In this document: positions 1-12,315 of the stretch, piece by piece
Position numbering within the stretch: the first letter of the stretch is position 1
Layout of the letters: each line of letters begins with the position of its first letter
From: Solen grandis
Lineage: Eukaryota; Mollusca; Bivalvia; Adapedonta; Solenidae
Assembly: GCA_021229015.1 (NCBI GenBank)
Contig: CM037790.1
Location: 55,090,361 to 55,154,360, forward strand
DNA length: 64,000 nt
Direction of reading: 5' to 3'
The notes under the pieces: generated by a model
Told to the model about the DNA's origin: nothing
Database searches by the model: none
Seen by the model: the letters and a program-made list of their open reading frames with translations, nothing else
Made by a program: the position numbers and the translations under genes

Positions 1-2555
1 ATTTTACCTCCAAAATGTTACATACTGTGCGCGTTTAACAATCAACATGTACAACCAGCATGTTTATAAACATTGTTAAAATAAACCAATTTCTATCTAG
101 GTAAGTAAAAATGACCTTGAAAAAAAAAAGGATATAACAAATGTGTTTCTTCTTCTCAGTCCAGTTTACGATGTTCATTAGAAAATACAATACAAGAAAG
201 GTTCTATGAGGAATCCAACATATATTAGAAATGAACTAACACCAGAAGGAGGTGAAAGGGGACAGGACATTATATAATCATCCAAGTAATGGTCAAAGCT
301 GTAGTCCGTATGAATATTTGCATCAAAGATGTTTTAAAAGAACTGTCAAGACACAATGTATTATGATATATTAAACAAGAACTATTTTAAGGTAATCCAT
401 CCTTCATGAATTATAATCATGGTCCTTTATATGCTTAAATAGTTCTCAGTGCATCCATTGACTTGGAGTAATAGGCTCTTTTGCTTTAAGCCTATAAAAG
501 CTTGCATTTATTACAAATCTCTCACGAACATTTATTGGACTATGATCACAATTTAATGATAGATGGATTGCCTTAAAAATTGTGGCATTATCACATTTGA
601 TTAATGTACAAAAATATAATGATCAGGTCATTGGAACTGTTCTAGATATAATTTAAGGACAAAACAGAACCCCATTCGTGGGCTTTCCTTGACTGCAAGG
701 TCTAAAATATGGCTGAAATAATCAGAGAATGATTGCTAGTCATAACAACAAGACATTATCATCAGCAAGAAACCAATGTAATTACGGAATTGCTAGACAG
801 TTTACTTCAAATCTCTAGGTAGGTAACACTTCACTGGACAAGAAAATCTTTGATCTAAAGCACCAAAGATGATGCAAAAATAGTCATTTCAACAAAAAAG
901 TGGTCACAGAAAATATGAACTAAAGAATGAAATAAGGCTATAGTTGACAAGGAAAATGTTTAAGTATTTTAACAACATTAGCAAAAGCAGCAGTAACATC
1001 ATCAATTTCATTATCGACAACAACAACCCTTTCAAAATGACCGCCACCGATACAATTTAGTAATCTCTCAGACATTTATCTGTATCTGTTCCGTCACTTG
1101 GCGTTAATCCTTTCTCTTTTCGCAGCTTTTTTTTTTTTTTTTTTAAATATTAATGTATCTAATTATAGGTAACTTTATGGCGAAAATAGAATTTAAAAAA
1201 TGACAATATCTAATTTCTGACAGTTATATCGTTTTGCAACGCTTTATCCCAAATTCATATTCAATGCCCTCAAAATAAACTCCCATAATAATTGTCCGAA
1301 CATGGTCGCACCCATGGTAGAAAGAACAATCAGCATCTTTTAAAAAGATTCCCAGTCGTGGTAAACCTGGTTGAAGTATGACTGGGTAATTTTTTTTTAC
1401 TTTATATTCATGATGGAGAATATAATGCTTAAAAATGACGTAGTAATTACTTCTCTGTTTTCTCAGTTGTTGGAGGGTTATTTTTTAAACTGAGATATTG
1501 GCAGCATAATTCCCAGAATTATGTTTTTTGCTGATAATTAATATGGAATGTTTTGAATATTGTCATAAATGACTGGGTTTATATGTGTGAAGGTGTATCT
1601 CACACAGATGTGCAATTTAACAGAATCAGATACAAACTAAAAAGGCATTCCCTTATATTGTTGAACCAAATAAATATAAATGAAAAGAAAGGAAACATGC
1701 TATGCCATTATTGGAGGCATATCCACAACAGTTACGTGCATGTGAATCAAATGAATATTCTGCGAGCTATTAATTTTTTGTGTATACTAAATCCCGGGAT
1801 CCGGACCACCGGGTTCGTGACCATTACATGTGTCGTTATCGGACATTATTATGGACAAATCTTATAAAATGTCACGTTTAAGTCAGTGAATTCTTATTTA
1901 TTTTAAACTTTTCGCAAGGCAATCTGATTAAAGTTTGAAAGCACTGTCATTCCTTAACTGTTAAAAGTAAGCTATTTAAGAGAAAGTTGGTTTCCGAAAC
2001 ACCTTACCGTCTAGAGAGTTCGTTTCCGAAAACTCCTTTAGATTTTTTTTACAAATTTTAGAATGGCCAGATATAATCCCAGGTTTCAGATTGAAACTTT
2101 ATTACGACCAATGAAAATCCTACCTTTATTCAGATCTTCCCTGTATACTTTACAGGAAGTCAGCAGCCTTACATAAAGAGGCGAGCGCTGAGATTTCGGC
2201 TGAGATTTTACCTTGACATTTTTGTCTCACCTTATCACTATTCCTGTTAATAACATTAAAAAAAAAGTAAAATTCATGAATTTGACGCTTTTCAAGAGTC
2301 TCATTTTTTTTTATTTGCGAAGTCTCACCACAATTAACCCATGAAATGACACGTACTCATTCGGGTCTCATATGCTTTACCTTTTTCACATTTTTGATTG
2401 GTATGTTATGTAGATCAAATGTTAGTTTGGACAGCTTCGCCGAATACTATCAAATTAAAAACATCCGATATCAAAACAACGTAATTTTGAAATAAGTGGA
2501 TGCATGTTCGACGCTAGTGTTTTGTGACAACCAAACCATGTTTTAAACAACAATA
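1..2555. other. No recognisable gene
   Basis: AT-rich sequence without a convincing coding exon or a repeat family I can name. A 104-codon open frame at 1553-1867 (+) has no recognisable domain, and a 40-residue frame on minus near 950-1075 has no usable splice signals. The gene whose exon lies at 3649-3792 (-) would continue leftwards through this stretch as intron or beyond the window edge. Confidence 0.5.
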
Positions 2556-2880
2556 TCTAAAGTTTCCTACCATCAATCAGTCTAAAGTGACCTACCATCA
2601 ATCAGTCTAAAGTGACCTACCATCAATCAGTCTAAAGTTTCCTACCATCAATCAGTCTAAAGTGACCTACCATCAATCAGTCTAAAGTTACCTACCATCA
2701 ATCAGTCTAAAGTTACCTACCATCAATCAGTCTAAAGTTTCCTACCATCAATCAGTCTAAAGTTTCCTACCATCAATCAGTCTAAAGTTACCTACCATCA
2801 ATCAGTCTAAAGTGACCTACCATCAATCAGTCTAAAGTTACCTACCATCAATCAGTCTAAAGTGACCACCCATCAATCTG
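2556..2880 (+). repeat. 25-bp minisatellite, 13 copies
   Basis: Thirteen consecutive 25-bp units of the form TCTAAAGTnnCCTACCATCA plus ATCAG. Units are identical except at the doublet after AAGT, which is TT, GA or TA; by copy the order is TT,GA,GA,TT,GA,TA,TA,TT,TT,TA,GA,TA,GA. Only copy 13 (2856-2880) carries other changes. More decayed units continue to about 3000. Confidence 0.95.
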
Positions 2881-3648
2881 TCTATAGCGACTATCCGTCA
2901 GTATGTCTAAAGCGACCTCCTTTTTCCAGTATAAAGTGACCACCCGCCTACCTGTCTAATACAACAACCTGTCAATCTTTCTAAAGCGACCAGTTGGCAA
3001 ACTAACGCAACCACTCCCATGACTTTAGGTCTTCCAACCCTAATAGCGATCAATTACATCAAAGCCATACATATAACTTAACAATACATATCTATTAGCA
3101 TTTAAAATGCCAAACAATGGTAATCTTAGGGGAAAATTGACATATTATGACAAGTGACAGAAGTTCTTTTATTACCTCCCCTTGATAGTTTTGCTGTCAT
3201 GAGTTATCTCCACTGAAAACTAAAAAATGTGACTTTCTCCATTTTCCTATGGTAAAGTTTAGATATTTTTTCACGAAAGTTGATACATGGCCATAAAATG
3301 CATCTTTCTATCATGAGTTTTCCTCATAAATCAAATTCAGATTATGCATATGCATATTTTCTATAGGCTTCAATGTTAACTTATATGCAGATTATCTCCC
3401 CCAAATATATATTTTTAATGCATTCAAAGTGTCAAAGTTTCATAGAAATATTACCATCCAAATGGCAAGATATGGAATATGGCTATTAGGATGGGAAGAC
3501 CTTAACAATTTTATCTAATAACATTGTATTTTATTTTGCATTTTGATTCTACTTAGCGACCACCTTACACAGACATTCGTATTCTTTCATATCCCTGACT
3601 CGACGCTTAAGGCAGGTGGAGACTTTGATTCAGCACAATTTAACTTAC

Positions 3649-3792
3649 CTTCATTTTAGGTTGATGGTACGTTTTGCTTCCTTTTTTGAACAACACGATG
3701 ATTACAATTACTACCACGGTGGCCGCAATAAGCTTGTTCCTGGGGTTGCGCAATATCCGGATTGATGTGTTCATGATTTTAATTGATACTTC
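3649..3792 (-). CDS. Candidate exon: N-terminus of a type II membrane protein
   Basis: On the minus strand a good acceptor (TTTATTTCAG, ending at 3793) is followed by 18 nt of leader, an ATG at 3774-3772, and 42 codons ending at a consensus donor GTAAGT (3648-3643), phase 0. The peptide begins MNTSIRILRNPRNK. It then has a single hydrophobic stretch at about residues 15-29 (LIAATVVVIVIIVLF) and a basic flank (KKGSK). Positive charges precede the hydrophobic segment, so the topology is a signal anchor with cytosolic N-terminus. This is the usual architecture of Golgi glycosyltransferases and sulfotransferases, but no catalytic domain is visible. Downstream exons should lie at lower coordinates or off the left edge. 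The exon is seen directly; the enzyme class is inference. Confidence 0.6.
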
Positions 3793-3915
3793 CTGAAATA
3801 AAAATATGATAAAGAGCTATGATGACTACTTTTTGCAGCATTTTCAGCAAAAATAAGGGTGGATTTAAGGACAGATATGCACCGGTCAACTAATAGATTG
3901 TCCTATGGGAGTAAC

Positions 3916-3940
3916 GGGGGGGGGGGGGGGGGGGGGGGGG
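3916..3940 (+). repeat. Poly-G tract, 25 nt
   Basis: An uninterrupted run of 25 G, capable in principle of forming a G-quadruplex. Shorter G runs occur at 24396-24410, 25956-25970, 33529-33541 and about 60384-60393. Homopolymers this long are prone to sequencing length error. Confidence 0.9.
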
Positions 3941-4199
3941 CGTTCCTAGATAGACTGGCGTACCGAGAAACAAAAGCAGGCATCATTGATATGCATAATT
4001 ATCACAGCCATTTACCACCACACTTTAACCCTGCGCGCTCGATAGCGTATTAATTCAATGCGTTGTAAGGTCATGACATCCGTAAGACGAAATAAAAGTT
4101 GTTTGTTTTCACTAAAATCGCCGAAAAAAATAAGGTCGGTAGGTCTGCTATTTTTTTTAACCTTTCTTACCTTATTTTTTAGAGTAATTGACGAAAAAC

Positions 4200-4264
4200 G
4201 CGGTGAGGGGCTGAGTGAGTGTTAAAATCAGCGATTTTACCCTCTCGGCTACGGAGGCCCCATT
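4200..4264 (-). mobile_element. tRNA-derived SINE, 5' head only
   Basis: Read on minus, GGGGCCTCCGTAGCCGAGAG is the tRNA-like head with an A-box (TAGCCGAGAGGG), followed by ACTCACTCAGCCCCTCACCG. The same ACTCACTCAGCCCCTCACCG segment occurs in the copy at 14843. The element stops before the B-box, so this is a truncated copy. Confidence 0.75.
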
Positions 4265-5112
4265 GAAAAAAAAAGTATAATAACTTAGTAACTATTTTTC
4301 ACAAATTCGTACACCATAGGAGAGTTGAAAATGTAACAGTGTATCCAATGTGTGTTTTGTGTATTCATTGATTTAATATCCTTTAAAGGCATACGTGCAC
4401 AATGCAATTATTTTCTACACAGACTAAGAAGGAAATTTGAAACTAGCCATGATGATTTTCTAGAATTTTGCATGATTAAAGAGAATTACTCGTACATAAG
4501 AAACTAATTTATGGGGAAAAAATGGGGGTCATTACTCTATTTTTTGAGTTATCTTCCCCCGAAAGTGAGTTTTTTGCTCTTTTATGTCATTTTCAGGGGC
4601 AGATAACTCAAAATCAAGCTCATCGGTACCTTATTTTATTTCACATTATTGTTTGATTTTTCATGTCCAGTCATTATACAAAATTTAAAACAATTCTGTT
4701 CGATAGATTTTTCACTATGTATTAGCAAAAAAGCATACTGCGTTTTTCTTGGGAAAAAAAAAGAATATTTCTATATACATGTATTCGTGTATGCAAATAT
4801 AAAAGAAAATCTGTTTCATTGAATTTCTAAACTTTTTGCACATTGGCAGAGAATACAGTACAAAACATCGAGTTGAAATTGAATGAAGTGTTGCTAGCCC
4901 ATAATTTTGAGTAAAATACGTTATTTGTTCAAAAACCATAGGAGATACATTGAAATATATATATCAAATTCATTTATATATGAATTTCAATTTGAAACTC
5001 ATATTTCAATATGTATTTGACAAAAAATATATCTTTATATACGTTGGAAAATCACCCCCCCCCCAACACACACACACCAAAAAAAATGGTCGAATATTCT
5101 CTCAAACTCCGC

Positions 5113-5420
5113 GCACCGGTTACGTCACGCTACGCTACTTTAACCACTGCCACCACACAAGTCACGTGATGAAAGTTGAAACCATGTGACCAACACTTAT
5201 AATTATATAAATTAATGTTATTTGATTTTATTTTTTATTTTTCTCATAATAATGAATGTTCTTTTCGTGAAATATAACGAAATTGATATGATATATTCAA
5301 AATTTAAGGCAAAAAAGATTAAAATTAAATCCGTCCTCTATCAGCCGAATCTACTTGTGGTGGCAGTGGTTATCGACAACTGAAAGGGGAGGTAACTACT
5401 GAGGCGGAGTTTGATATTCT
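5113..5420. repeat. Foldback repeat with TAACCACTGCCACCA arms, copy 1
   Basis: An arm near 5139-5160 (TTTAACCACTGCCACCA) is matched in inverse orientation near 5353-5375 (TGGTGGCAGTGGTTA), about 200 bp apart. Outside the arms lie GGTTACGTCACGCTACG and AGGGGAGGTAACTACTG. Related sequence recurs at 38253-38600, which shows a dispersed family. There is no coding content. Confidence 0.6.
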
Positions 5421-6474
5421 CTACACCCATAAACTGACACGACAGAATTCAGTACACACCTTTGCAACTCTCGTTAGATTTCCACCGTGGAAATTGAGGG
5501 TATTTATGAGTCACGTACTCTTGTTACAATGTCTATATTAAGAGAGACCTTGGATATACTTAAGGACTTTGAAAGCGCACGCTTTGGATGTGTGTTTTTA
5601 CCACTTAAAATATGATTACATACAATTTAATATTTTTAATATTTTAAGTAGTTACGTTTATGTTTCATAAAGTAAATATATAACATACATCTGATGGAAT
5701 CATTCGTATTTTGTTTTCGTGAAAAAGAAAAAAATACATACTAGCATACAGGCGTGCGTTTTCAAAGTCATTAAGAATATATAGAGACTCTGGCTTCTGG
5801 TAATAATTGTTAAGAAATTCCATTGTGCAAAACTTTATTTCAGTTATCGTGGTTATGTATGATTCTTTGTATGATATTTCCGGAGACGCATTTTTACAGT
5901 CTGATTTTTTTCCCGAATATCTAGGGCAGCGGTCGTGTCTTAGCTTTTCTAAGTAAAAAAGGGGGGTAAAAAATACGGAATTTGCCAAAAGTCGAATTTG
6001 TCCATCATTATATTAAGATATGATAATATGAGCACATGTATCAAAAACCAAAAAGTATCAGAGTCTGTCAATCCGTTCATAAGTTATCGCAAGGACAATG
6101 TCGTTTTTCCAAATTATAAGTCGAAAAGGGTGTCAAAAGGTTTCCAGATTTTTGTCCATATAAGAACTTGGCCTTCATTTTTGGGGGATATAAATGTGTA
6201 CCAAAATTTATTAAAATCCGACGAATCAACTAAAAGTTATCACGCGGACACGGAAAATATGTCGATCCGCGCGAACACATAAGATTGACAAACGCTCACC
6301 TTCCTGCCAAACGTCAAACCCTATTCTAATACCTGTGCAAGGACTTCGTCCAAAATAAACGGGACAGAAATTTTATTGAGACTTGTACATAGTACATCAT
6401 CTTGTTCACATGATTTACACAAATAGATTCTCGTCAAACAGGTAACTGAAGGGAAAAAACAAAACAAAATAAAG

Positions 6475-6511
<37 letters not shown>

Positions 6512-7315
6512 AATGTTTCATGTACAATACAGCGCTAAATCATAGTGATAATGATAGAGACTAAAACTAGAATAAATATAATGAAATGAAATGAGGGTGA
6601 ACATGTACATAACATGGTTTACATATATATCAAACATCAGTTAGGCAAATAAGCGACAGTAGGTCAAGACAGAATGTTGTTTACTTTTATATGCGTGTGG
6701 AAATAATGACACACCGACTGTTAAAATTCACGTGTTTTCGTTGCACAATGATTCGCTTTACACACTCTCTTGATATCGTATTACGCCTTTTCTTTCTGAA
6801 AAGTGTCAAGTGTATTGGCGAAGGACTAATTAGACGGCGATAAGCCGTCTTATGCTGGAAATCGAAATCAGGCCTTGCTAATTTGCATATTTTCCACAAC
6901 ATTTTTAACTGTACCTCTCCGCGCTTAGTGCGGATCCATGCAATGCGATTCTGCACTAACGAATACGAGTGGAATATGTTACACAGGCGTTTAAATCATA
7001 ACCGTAACCGCTTTTAGTGTGTTACTGTTTGTTAACATGTTTTCTTTTGCCATTATTTTTCACTGGAAGCATCAATTTTAAGCGTGAAAAAAAATATCCG
7101 TGACATTTCTTAACCAGAACAGCAACTCATCTTACGTACATGAAGATCTACTCCTGTAAAAAGAAAAAGTAGTGCTCCGTATGTATGTAACTGACCTAAA
7201 GTAGTCCACAGAATATTTTGCATGATGGCGAGTAAGGTTCCTCCCATGGCATTTCTTAACTTTGAAATAGATAGGCAAACATTCTAGTATCTTAAATAAT
7301 CAAATACCTGGTCAA
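5421..7315. other. No recognisable gene
   Basis: Unassigned AT-rich sequence. Short open frames on both strands (for example 5665-5988 minus and 5998-6282 plus) resemble no family and lack splice-site support. A (GA)n microsatellite lies at 6478-6508. Confidence 0.4.
6478..6508 (+). repeat. (GA)n microsatellite
   Basis: About 15 perfect GA dinucleotides. Other dinucleotide or tetranucleotide arrays are at 21128-21152 (CT), 47975-47998 (GA), 49094-49118 (CA), 56212-56239 (TC), 59720-59753 (GA) and 60563-60595 (CTGT). Confidence 0.95.
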
Positions 7316-7975
7316 TTTGATTTGAAAACTTTTGTAATAAATGTAAACACCCGTGCAGTCATACATGCTTAACCGACCATATCATTCTCGATTGTCCGCA
7401 TGTAAAGTTTCGAATGAAGACCCTTTTTCTCAAAATTAAACAGACATGTGGAAATTCTGTATGGCTATGTTTAAGTGAAATGGATAGATCGTCACTGGTC
7501 AATACTTTACTGGGTTCGCGTAGCTCAACTTTTCTGTTGTCCTATTTACAGCAGCAATATGATACCTTTTATGGTATAGTGATATGTTACATTCATTATA
7601 TGTGGCTGCAGTACGTGTCTTTTGAATAATAGTAACACCTACTGAACAAATAAATCACTTAAATGTTTCAATTTTCTACTGTATGGTATGAGGTAATGAC
7701 AATGTTTCTGTATTTCTGCAGCTTGTTTGATGATTAATTAAATGTAAACATGTTTTGTTGCATTTATTTCTGCAGATGCGACTTTTCCATATGTTGTATC
7801 TTGTCACTTGTTAAAGTAACAATTGATTGTATTCTGTAAAGGTTGAGTCTGTAAACTCTGTGTGTGTTTGTGTGTGTGTGTTACGATGTTGTCTGACTTC
7901 TTTATACTATGTAACTGTGTTATGTACATGTATCTTCATAATTGGAGGAAATAAAGACTTATATATGTGATATAA
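7316..7975 (+). mobile_element. LINE 3' end with zinc knuckle, 5'-truncated
   Basis: In one frame 7322-7627 reads FCNKCKHPCSHTCLTDHIIL followed by DCPHV and a tail rich in W, L and LLGSRS. This is the C-terminal Cys/His knuckle of LINE polyproteins (C-x2-C ... H-x3-D-H-I-I-L-D-C-P). A stop just upstream marks the decayed or truncated 5' side. The 3' untranslated part runs to an AATAAA signal at about 7949, so the copy ends near 7975. The motif is visible in the translation; the clade is not determined. Probably a dead insertion. Confidence 0.6.
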
Positions 7976-8050
7976 AAATGTAGACCTTTTATAACTTGAA
8001 ATTAATGTTTGACTATCTTGTGTTACTCCCATGCCCTGAACTCTTCAGGT

Positions 8051-8160
8051 GGGCGCCGTGGCCGAGCGGTTACAGTCGTGGACTACAAATCTCTCAGACC
8101 CTCACCGCTGTAGGTTCGAATCCCGGTAGGTCGGTGGTTCTACCCGGGTACTTCTGCATA
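8051..8160 (+). mobile_element. tRNA-derived SINE, left half
   Basis: A tRNA-like head with an A-box (GTGGCCGAGCGG, about 8058-8070) and a B-box (GGTTCGAATCC, 8113-8123), about 45 bp apart. This is the internal RNA polymerase III promoter layout of a Ser/Leu-type tRNA. It continues as GTCGGTGGTTCTACCCGGGT, matching the copy at 14843-15058. It breaks off at about 8160 and resumes at 9048, after an inserted LINE fragment. Confidence 0.8.
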
Positions 8161-9047
8161 TCAAATTTTGCAAGTATATTTTGGGAGTACGTCAACAAAC
8201 GTAAAATTATGCTGTTTATGGGGAATTAGGGCGATTTCCATTAACTGTAATAAGCAGGGAAAGGTCGTTAAAATTTTGGTTAAAGATAATGAGTGATGTT
8301 AACTCACCTATATACAGCATTTATGTTGACCAATGTAATAACATAAATGGGAGCTGTTGGGCAAATCGGATTAGAACTATTATTGACAATCTTGGTTATT
8401 CGAACTTAAATAACAACTTTCGGAACAATATCAATTATTTCCCTTTACTTAAAAGACGATTACGAGACCAATTTGTTCAAGAATGGAGTATGAGTATACA
8501 TAACTCACCTAAACTTGATTATTACGTAAAATTTAAAAACATATTTTGCTATGAAGACTATTTTGACAAATTTAAAAATGATTCTCTACGAAAGCAATAT
8601 ACATGTTTAAGATTAAGTTAATTGAGACCGGAAGATATAATGGGATTGATCGTGCCAATAGATTATGTAAACTTTGTAACCAGAATGTTATTGAGTCAGA
8701 ATATCATTTCGTGCTGTGCTGTACTAAATACAATGAAGTTCGTATTAAATATTTAGGCCGCATGGCTTGGCCTACAGTAAATAAATTTATAGATATCATG
8801 TCGTCTACGAATGAAAAAATGTTGTACAAAATTTCAAAATTTATTCAAGAAGCTCTTGTAATAAGAAAAAATACCCTTGAAAGTATGATTGTTTCGCAGG
8901 ATTAATGTACATGTGATGTGCTGTTATTTGTGTAATGTTTGTTTTATATGTTTGTTACAATATGTATTGTCTTTGCCATATTTCTTTGTAAAACTTTGTA
9001 AATGGCCAAAGGCATTATTTGCCGATTGCTGAATAAACTTGAAACTT
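8161..9047 (+). mobile_element. LINE C-terminal fragment inserted into a SINE
   Basis: Coding remains run from 8163 to 8903. The reading begins KFCKYILGVRQQT, meets a TAA at 8202-8204, and continues NYAVYGELGRFPL. After a frameshift near 8610-8625 it ends with the knuckle RLCKLCNQNVIESEYHFVLC. This CxxC...EYHF..C pattern is the C-terminal zinc knuckle of a LINE reverse transcriptase polyprotein. The same pattern in decayed form is at 36240-36345. An AATAAA-type signal (about 9031) and the end of the insert precede the resumed SINE. The copy is 5'-truncated and lacks all catalytic reverse transcriptase motifs. Confidence 0.8.
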
Positions 9048-9147
9048 GTGTACTCGGTGTCTTCCTCCACCTGTAATTAGCTGGGAATCGCTATATGATT
9101 GAAGTACTATCGCAGCGACGGTAAACCCCAATACAACAATACAACTG
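9048..9147 (+). mobile_element. tRNA-derived SINE, right half (tail)
   Basis: TCTTCCTCCACCTGTAATTA, then AGCTGGGAATCGCTATATGA and a GACGGTAAACCCC end with a CAATA-rich tail. This matches the 3' part of the copy at 14843-15058 and completes the SINE begun at 8051. Confidence 0.8.
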
Positions 9148-10854
9148 AACTCTCCAGCTTACTCCAATGGAAGATCATAAAAGAGAGACTCGGCTGTAGA
9201 TTGAATTGAAAAATACTACTACAATATTACTATACGCGTGTCATAAAAATGACAAAGATACAAAAGAACGGTTGGCTAGCAACTGGCTGGGTGCAAGTTA
9301 ACAAATTCATGTATAAACATATCATCGGTGCTAGTAGACCAGGAGGTACACCCGCAGGGGAGGTGGGAGGCAGAGAAGATATATGATATATTAAGTGAGG
9401 ATAGAGATCACATGGATGCACATAAATAGTAAATAAGAAATAAATCTGGAAATGCAGACGGCATGATACCCTTTAATGTCGAAATGGTCATTGCTTTCTT
9501 CTTCCAAATAAAGAGATACGAACACGTATGTCATAAGCAGTGTGATAAAAAGAAATCAAATCGAGTACATTCGGTGTCTCTACATAAAGTATTGAGAGAC
9601 ACTGGTACAACTTAGGTACTATACCAACTAGTAAAAATAATATATATATATATATTTACTTTTACCCATTAAATGACATTGAAAGTACATTTATATTTTT
9701 CTTTATAGTACATTATCACATCACCGGTATAGCGATTTGCCTTAAGTTTATTTGTGTTACATTTAAGTGACCTGATTACCTTGATATTAGATTTTATGTT
9801 AAACCATCAGTATATAAAATGTTAATTCTGATAGATTTCAATGATAATCGAATTCTTGCGTTTACTTATTGAGAATTCAGTATCATTAAGAAACAGCATG
9901 ACATTAGCTGGAAGATGAGTTCATTCTCTCAAATTGCAAGTAATATTGATATCTTTGCAAATGATTGATCTAATTAGAAATTCTTGTATACTATAACCAT
10001 GCTTGTGACCAATACAGTATACTTTTTAGTAATTTTGTGCGACGATGTACAAATGTACAAGTTGGAAATTATTTTCTGTTCTATTCTGTCCATCTTTAAC
10101 AAATTACAAACAAATCATACAAAACTTCTTTCAAGACCTTGTAATAAATGATTTAAAAAGATACCAATAAAATATTACGAAAAATATGAGTAAAGTGACA
10201 TATTAACAACACGCAAACTATTTTTTTCAAAGCTTCACAAATCCTATTCATGACTGATAAAAACATCATATATTCAAACAATTACAAATCTATCATTTCA
10301 TATAAATCATACTCTGTAGTATTATAAAGAAAATACCATTTACCTTTCCTATTCAAAAGGTGGTGGTCACACAAACTACATGTATGTTTCCTACAGTTTC
10401 AAAACCGCTATCTGTGTATGGAGAAGAAATGTATGCCAAGGGCACTTCCGTTGGCCAGACGGTACACACTGAACACAAGCTAGCAAGCGATAGCAGCAAG
10501 CAATAAGCTCAGCGAACAATAAAGTTCATGAGTTATCCCGCCTGACGAAATCGATAATTCCCTATCCTATTTTCGGGAATTTACCGGACAACAGGAAATT
10601 ATCAACACAATCTATCAAGCAATAGTGAAAGAAATGATTATATTTGATATAACAAATATATTTATAAGAATGGGAAATTAATTAAACACTTTAAGATTTT
10701 TTTCCACAATTAAGATATAAAAAATTTAGGGCTTTCATTATTATTTAGGTCTTCCTCTCTGAATATTTCTTTAAAATCATGCAAAAAATAAATAAATAAA
10801 TACGCCTCTACGAAAAAAAAAAATAGCCATTCATAGCCATACATGAATATAGAT
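9148..10854. other. No recognisable gene
   Basis: AT-rich sequence with no exon or named repeat that I can support. A short (TA)n run lies near 9643. Confidence 0.45.
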
Positions 10855-11960
10855 TGAAAAACAATCAATATGACCCCCATAAGACTAGGTGTAGGCATGT
10901 AGCAGGATGTAATAGCTACAAAATAAAACCAAGTATGGATCTCAATCATATTCAGGTCAGAAGTTATATCAAATTCTTATATGTTTATATAGTCTAAATG
11001 CAAAAATTTGCCGTTAGTAGCTATATAAATGACTATAGATCAAAACGCAACCAATGTGACCCCATAAGACTAGGTATAAGCATGTAGCATGATGTAATAG
11101 CTACAAAATAAGACCAAGTATGGGTCTCAATTATATCCAGGTCAGAAGTTATATCAAATTCTTATATGTTTATATAGTCTAAATGCAAAAATTTGCCGTT
11201 AGTAGCTATATAAATGACTATAGATCAAAACGCAACCAATGTGACCCCATAAGACTAGGTATAAGCATGTAGCATGATGTAATAGCTACAAAATAAGACC
11301 AAGTATGGGTCTCTATCATATCCAGGTCAGAAGTTATATCAAATTGTTATACGAGTATATAGTCCTAAATGCAAAAATTAGCCGTTCGTACCCATATAGA
11401 TGACTATAGATGGAAACCGAATCAATGTGACCCCATAAGACCAGGTATAGGCATGTAGCAGGTTGCAATAGCTACAAAATAAGACCAAGTATGGGTCTCT
11501 ATCATATCCAGGTCAGAAGTTATATCAAATTGTTATACGAGTATATAGACCTAAATACAAAAATTAGCCGTTCGTACCCATATAGATGACTATAGATGGA
11601 ACCGAATCAATGTGACCCCATAAGACTATTTATAGGCATGTAGATGCATAGCTACAAAATAAGACCAAGTATACATCTGCTACATATACCTGGTCATGGT
11701 CACATTGATTCGGTTTCCATCTATAGTCATCTATATGGGTACGAACGGCTAATTTTTGCATTTAGGACTATACACTCGTATAATAATTTGATATAACTTC
11801 TGACCTGGATATGATAGAGACCCATACTTGGTCTTATTTTGTAGCTATTACATCCTGCTACATGCCTATACCTGGTCTTATGGGGTCACATTGATTCGGT
11901 TTCCATCTATAGTCATCTATATGGGTACGAACGGCTAATTTTTGCTTTTACGGCCATATA
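10855..11960. repeat. ~185-bp satellite array with internal inversion
   Basis: The marker TGACCCCATAAGACTAGGTA recurs on + at about 10871, 11057, 11242, 11428 and 11612, giving spacings of 184-186 bp. After a junction near 11660-11690 the same unit continues in inverse orientation (for example GTCACATTGATTCGGTTTCC near 11700 and again near 11885) up to about 11960. The array therefore folds on itself head to head. Units on the right of the + section share ACCGAATCAATGTGACCCC, which makes them closest to the inverted units. Confidence 0.85.
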
Positions 11961-12234
11961 CACATACAATAATTATAAAAAATCTTGTTTATGTAACCTT
12001 AATAATTTAAATTTAATTGAAATTATTATTTTTGTCCATTTTCGAAAATCACCGAAACAGATACTAGTAAAATAAAATACTTTTATTATTTTTTTTTATT
12101 TATTGCTATAATATGGTCCGTGTTTTCATTGTTTGTCCGCATACGGCTTCCACCGCATTTTTATAGGGGAGGTAATTTCCGCTACTATTGCTTGCTACTA
12201 TTGCTTGCTGACTTGTGTTTACCACGGTACACAG

Positions 12235-12315
12235 GAAGATGTTATTGACATTAACAATGCCGAAAATGACCACTTATTGTTCGCCAGTGAAAGATTAGTC
12301 AATTCGGTCTTACAG
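12235..12315 (+). CDS. Candidate host exon next to the transposon
   Basis: Between a weak acceptor (GGTACACAG, ending at 12234) and a good donor (TTACAG|GTAAAT, donor at 12316) lie exactly 27 codons reading EDVIDINNAENDHLLFASER plus LVNSVLQ, phase 0 on both sides. The acidic, amphipathic composition looks coding, and the open frame extends further upstream without an ATG. It lies 69 bp left of the transposon's target duplication, so the transposon would sit in the following intron. The product is unknown and no neighbouring exon was found. Confidence 0.35.

Noticed and set aside
946..1075. Minus-strand frame MSERLLNCIGGGHFERVVVV...
   Set aside because: Plausible composition, but no pyrimidine-rich acceptor upstream (the minus strand is A-rich there) and no homology recognised; probably chance.
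2556..2880. CRISPR-like array
   Set aside because: The units are contiguous 25-bp tandem copies without unique spacers, in a eukaryotic genome; it is a minisatellite.
6321..6527. Protein frame over the (GA)n microsatellite
   Set aside because: A simple-repeat translation (SLSLSL); no gene evidence.
8051..8130. Functional tRNA gene
   Set aside because: A- and B-boxes are present, but the cloverleaf arms do not pair properly and the sequence continues into the SINE body shared with 14843-15058.
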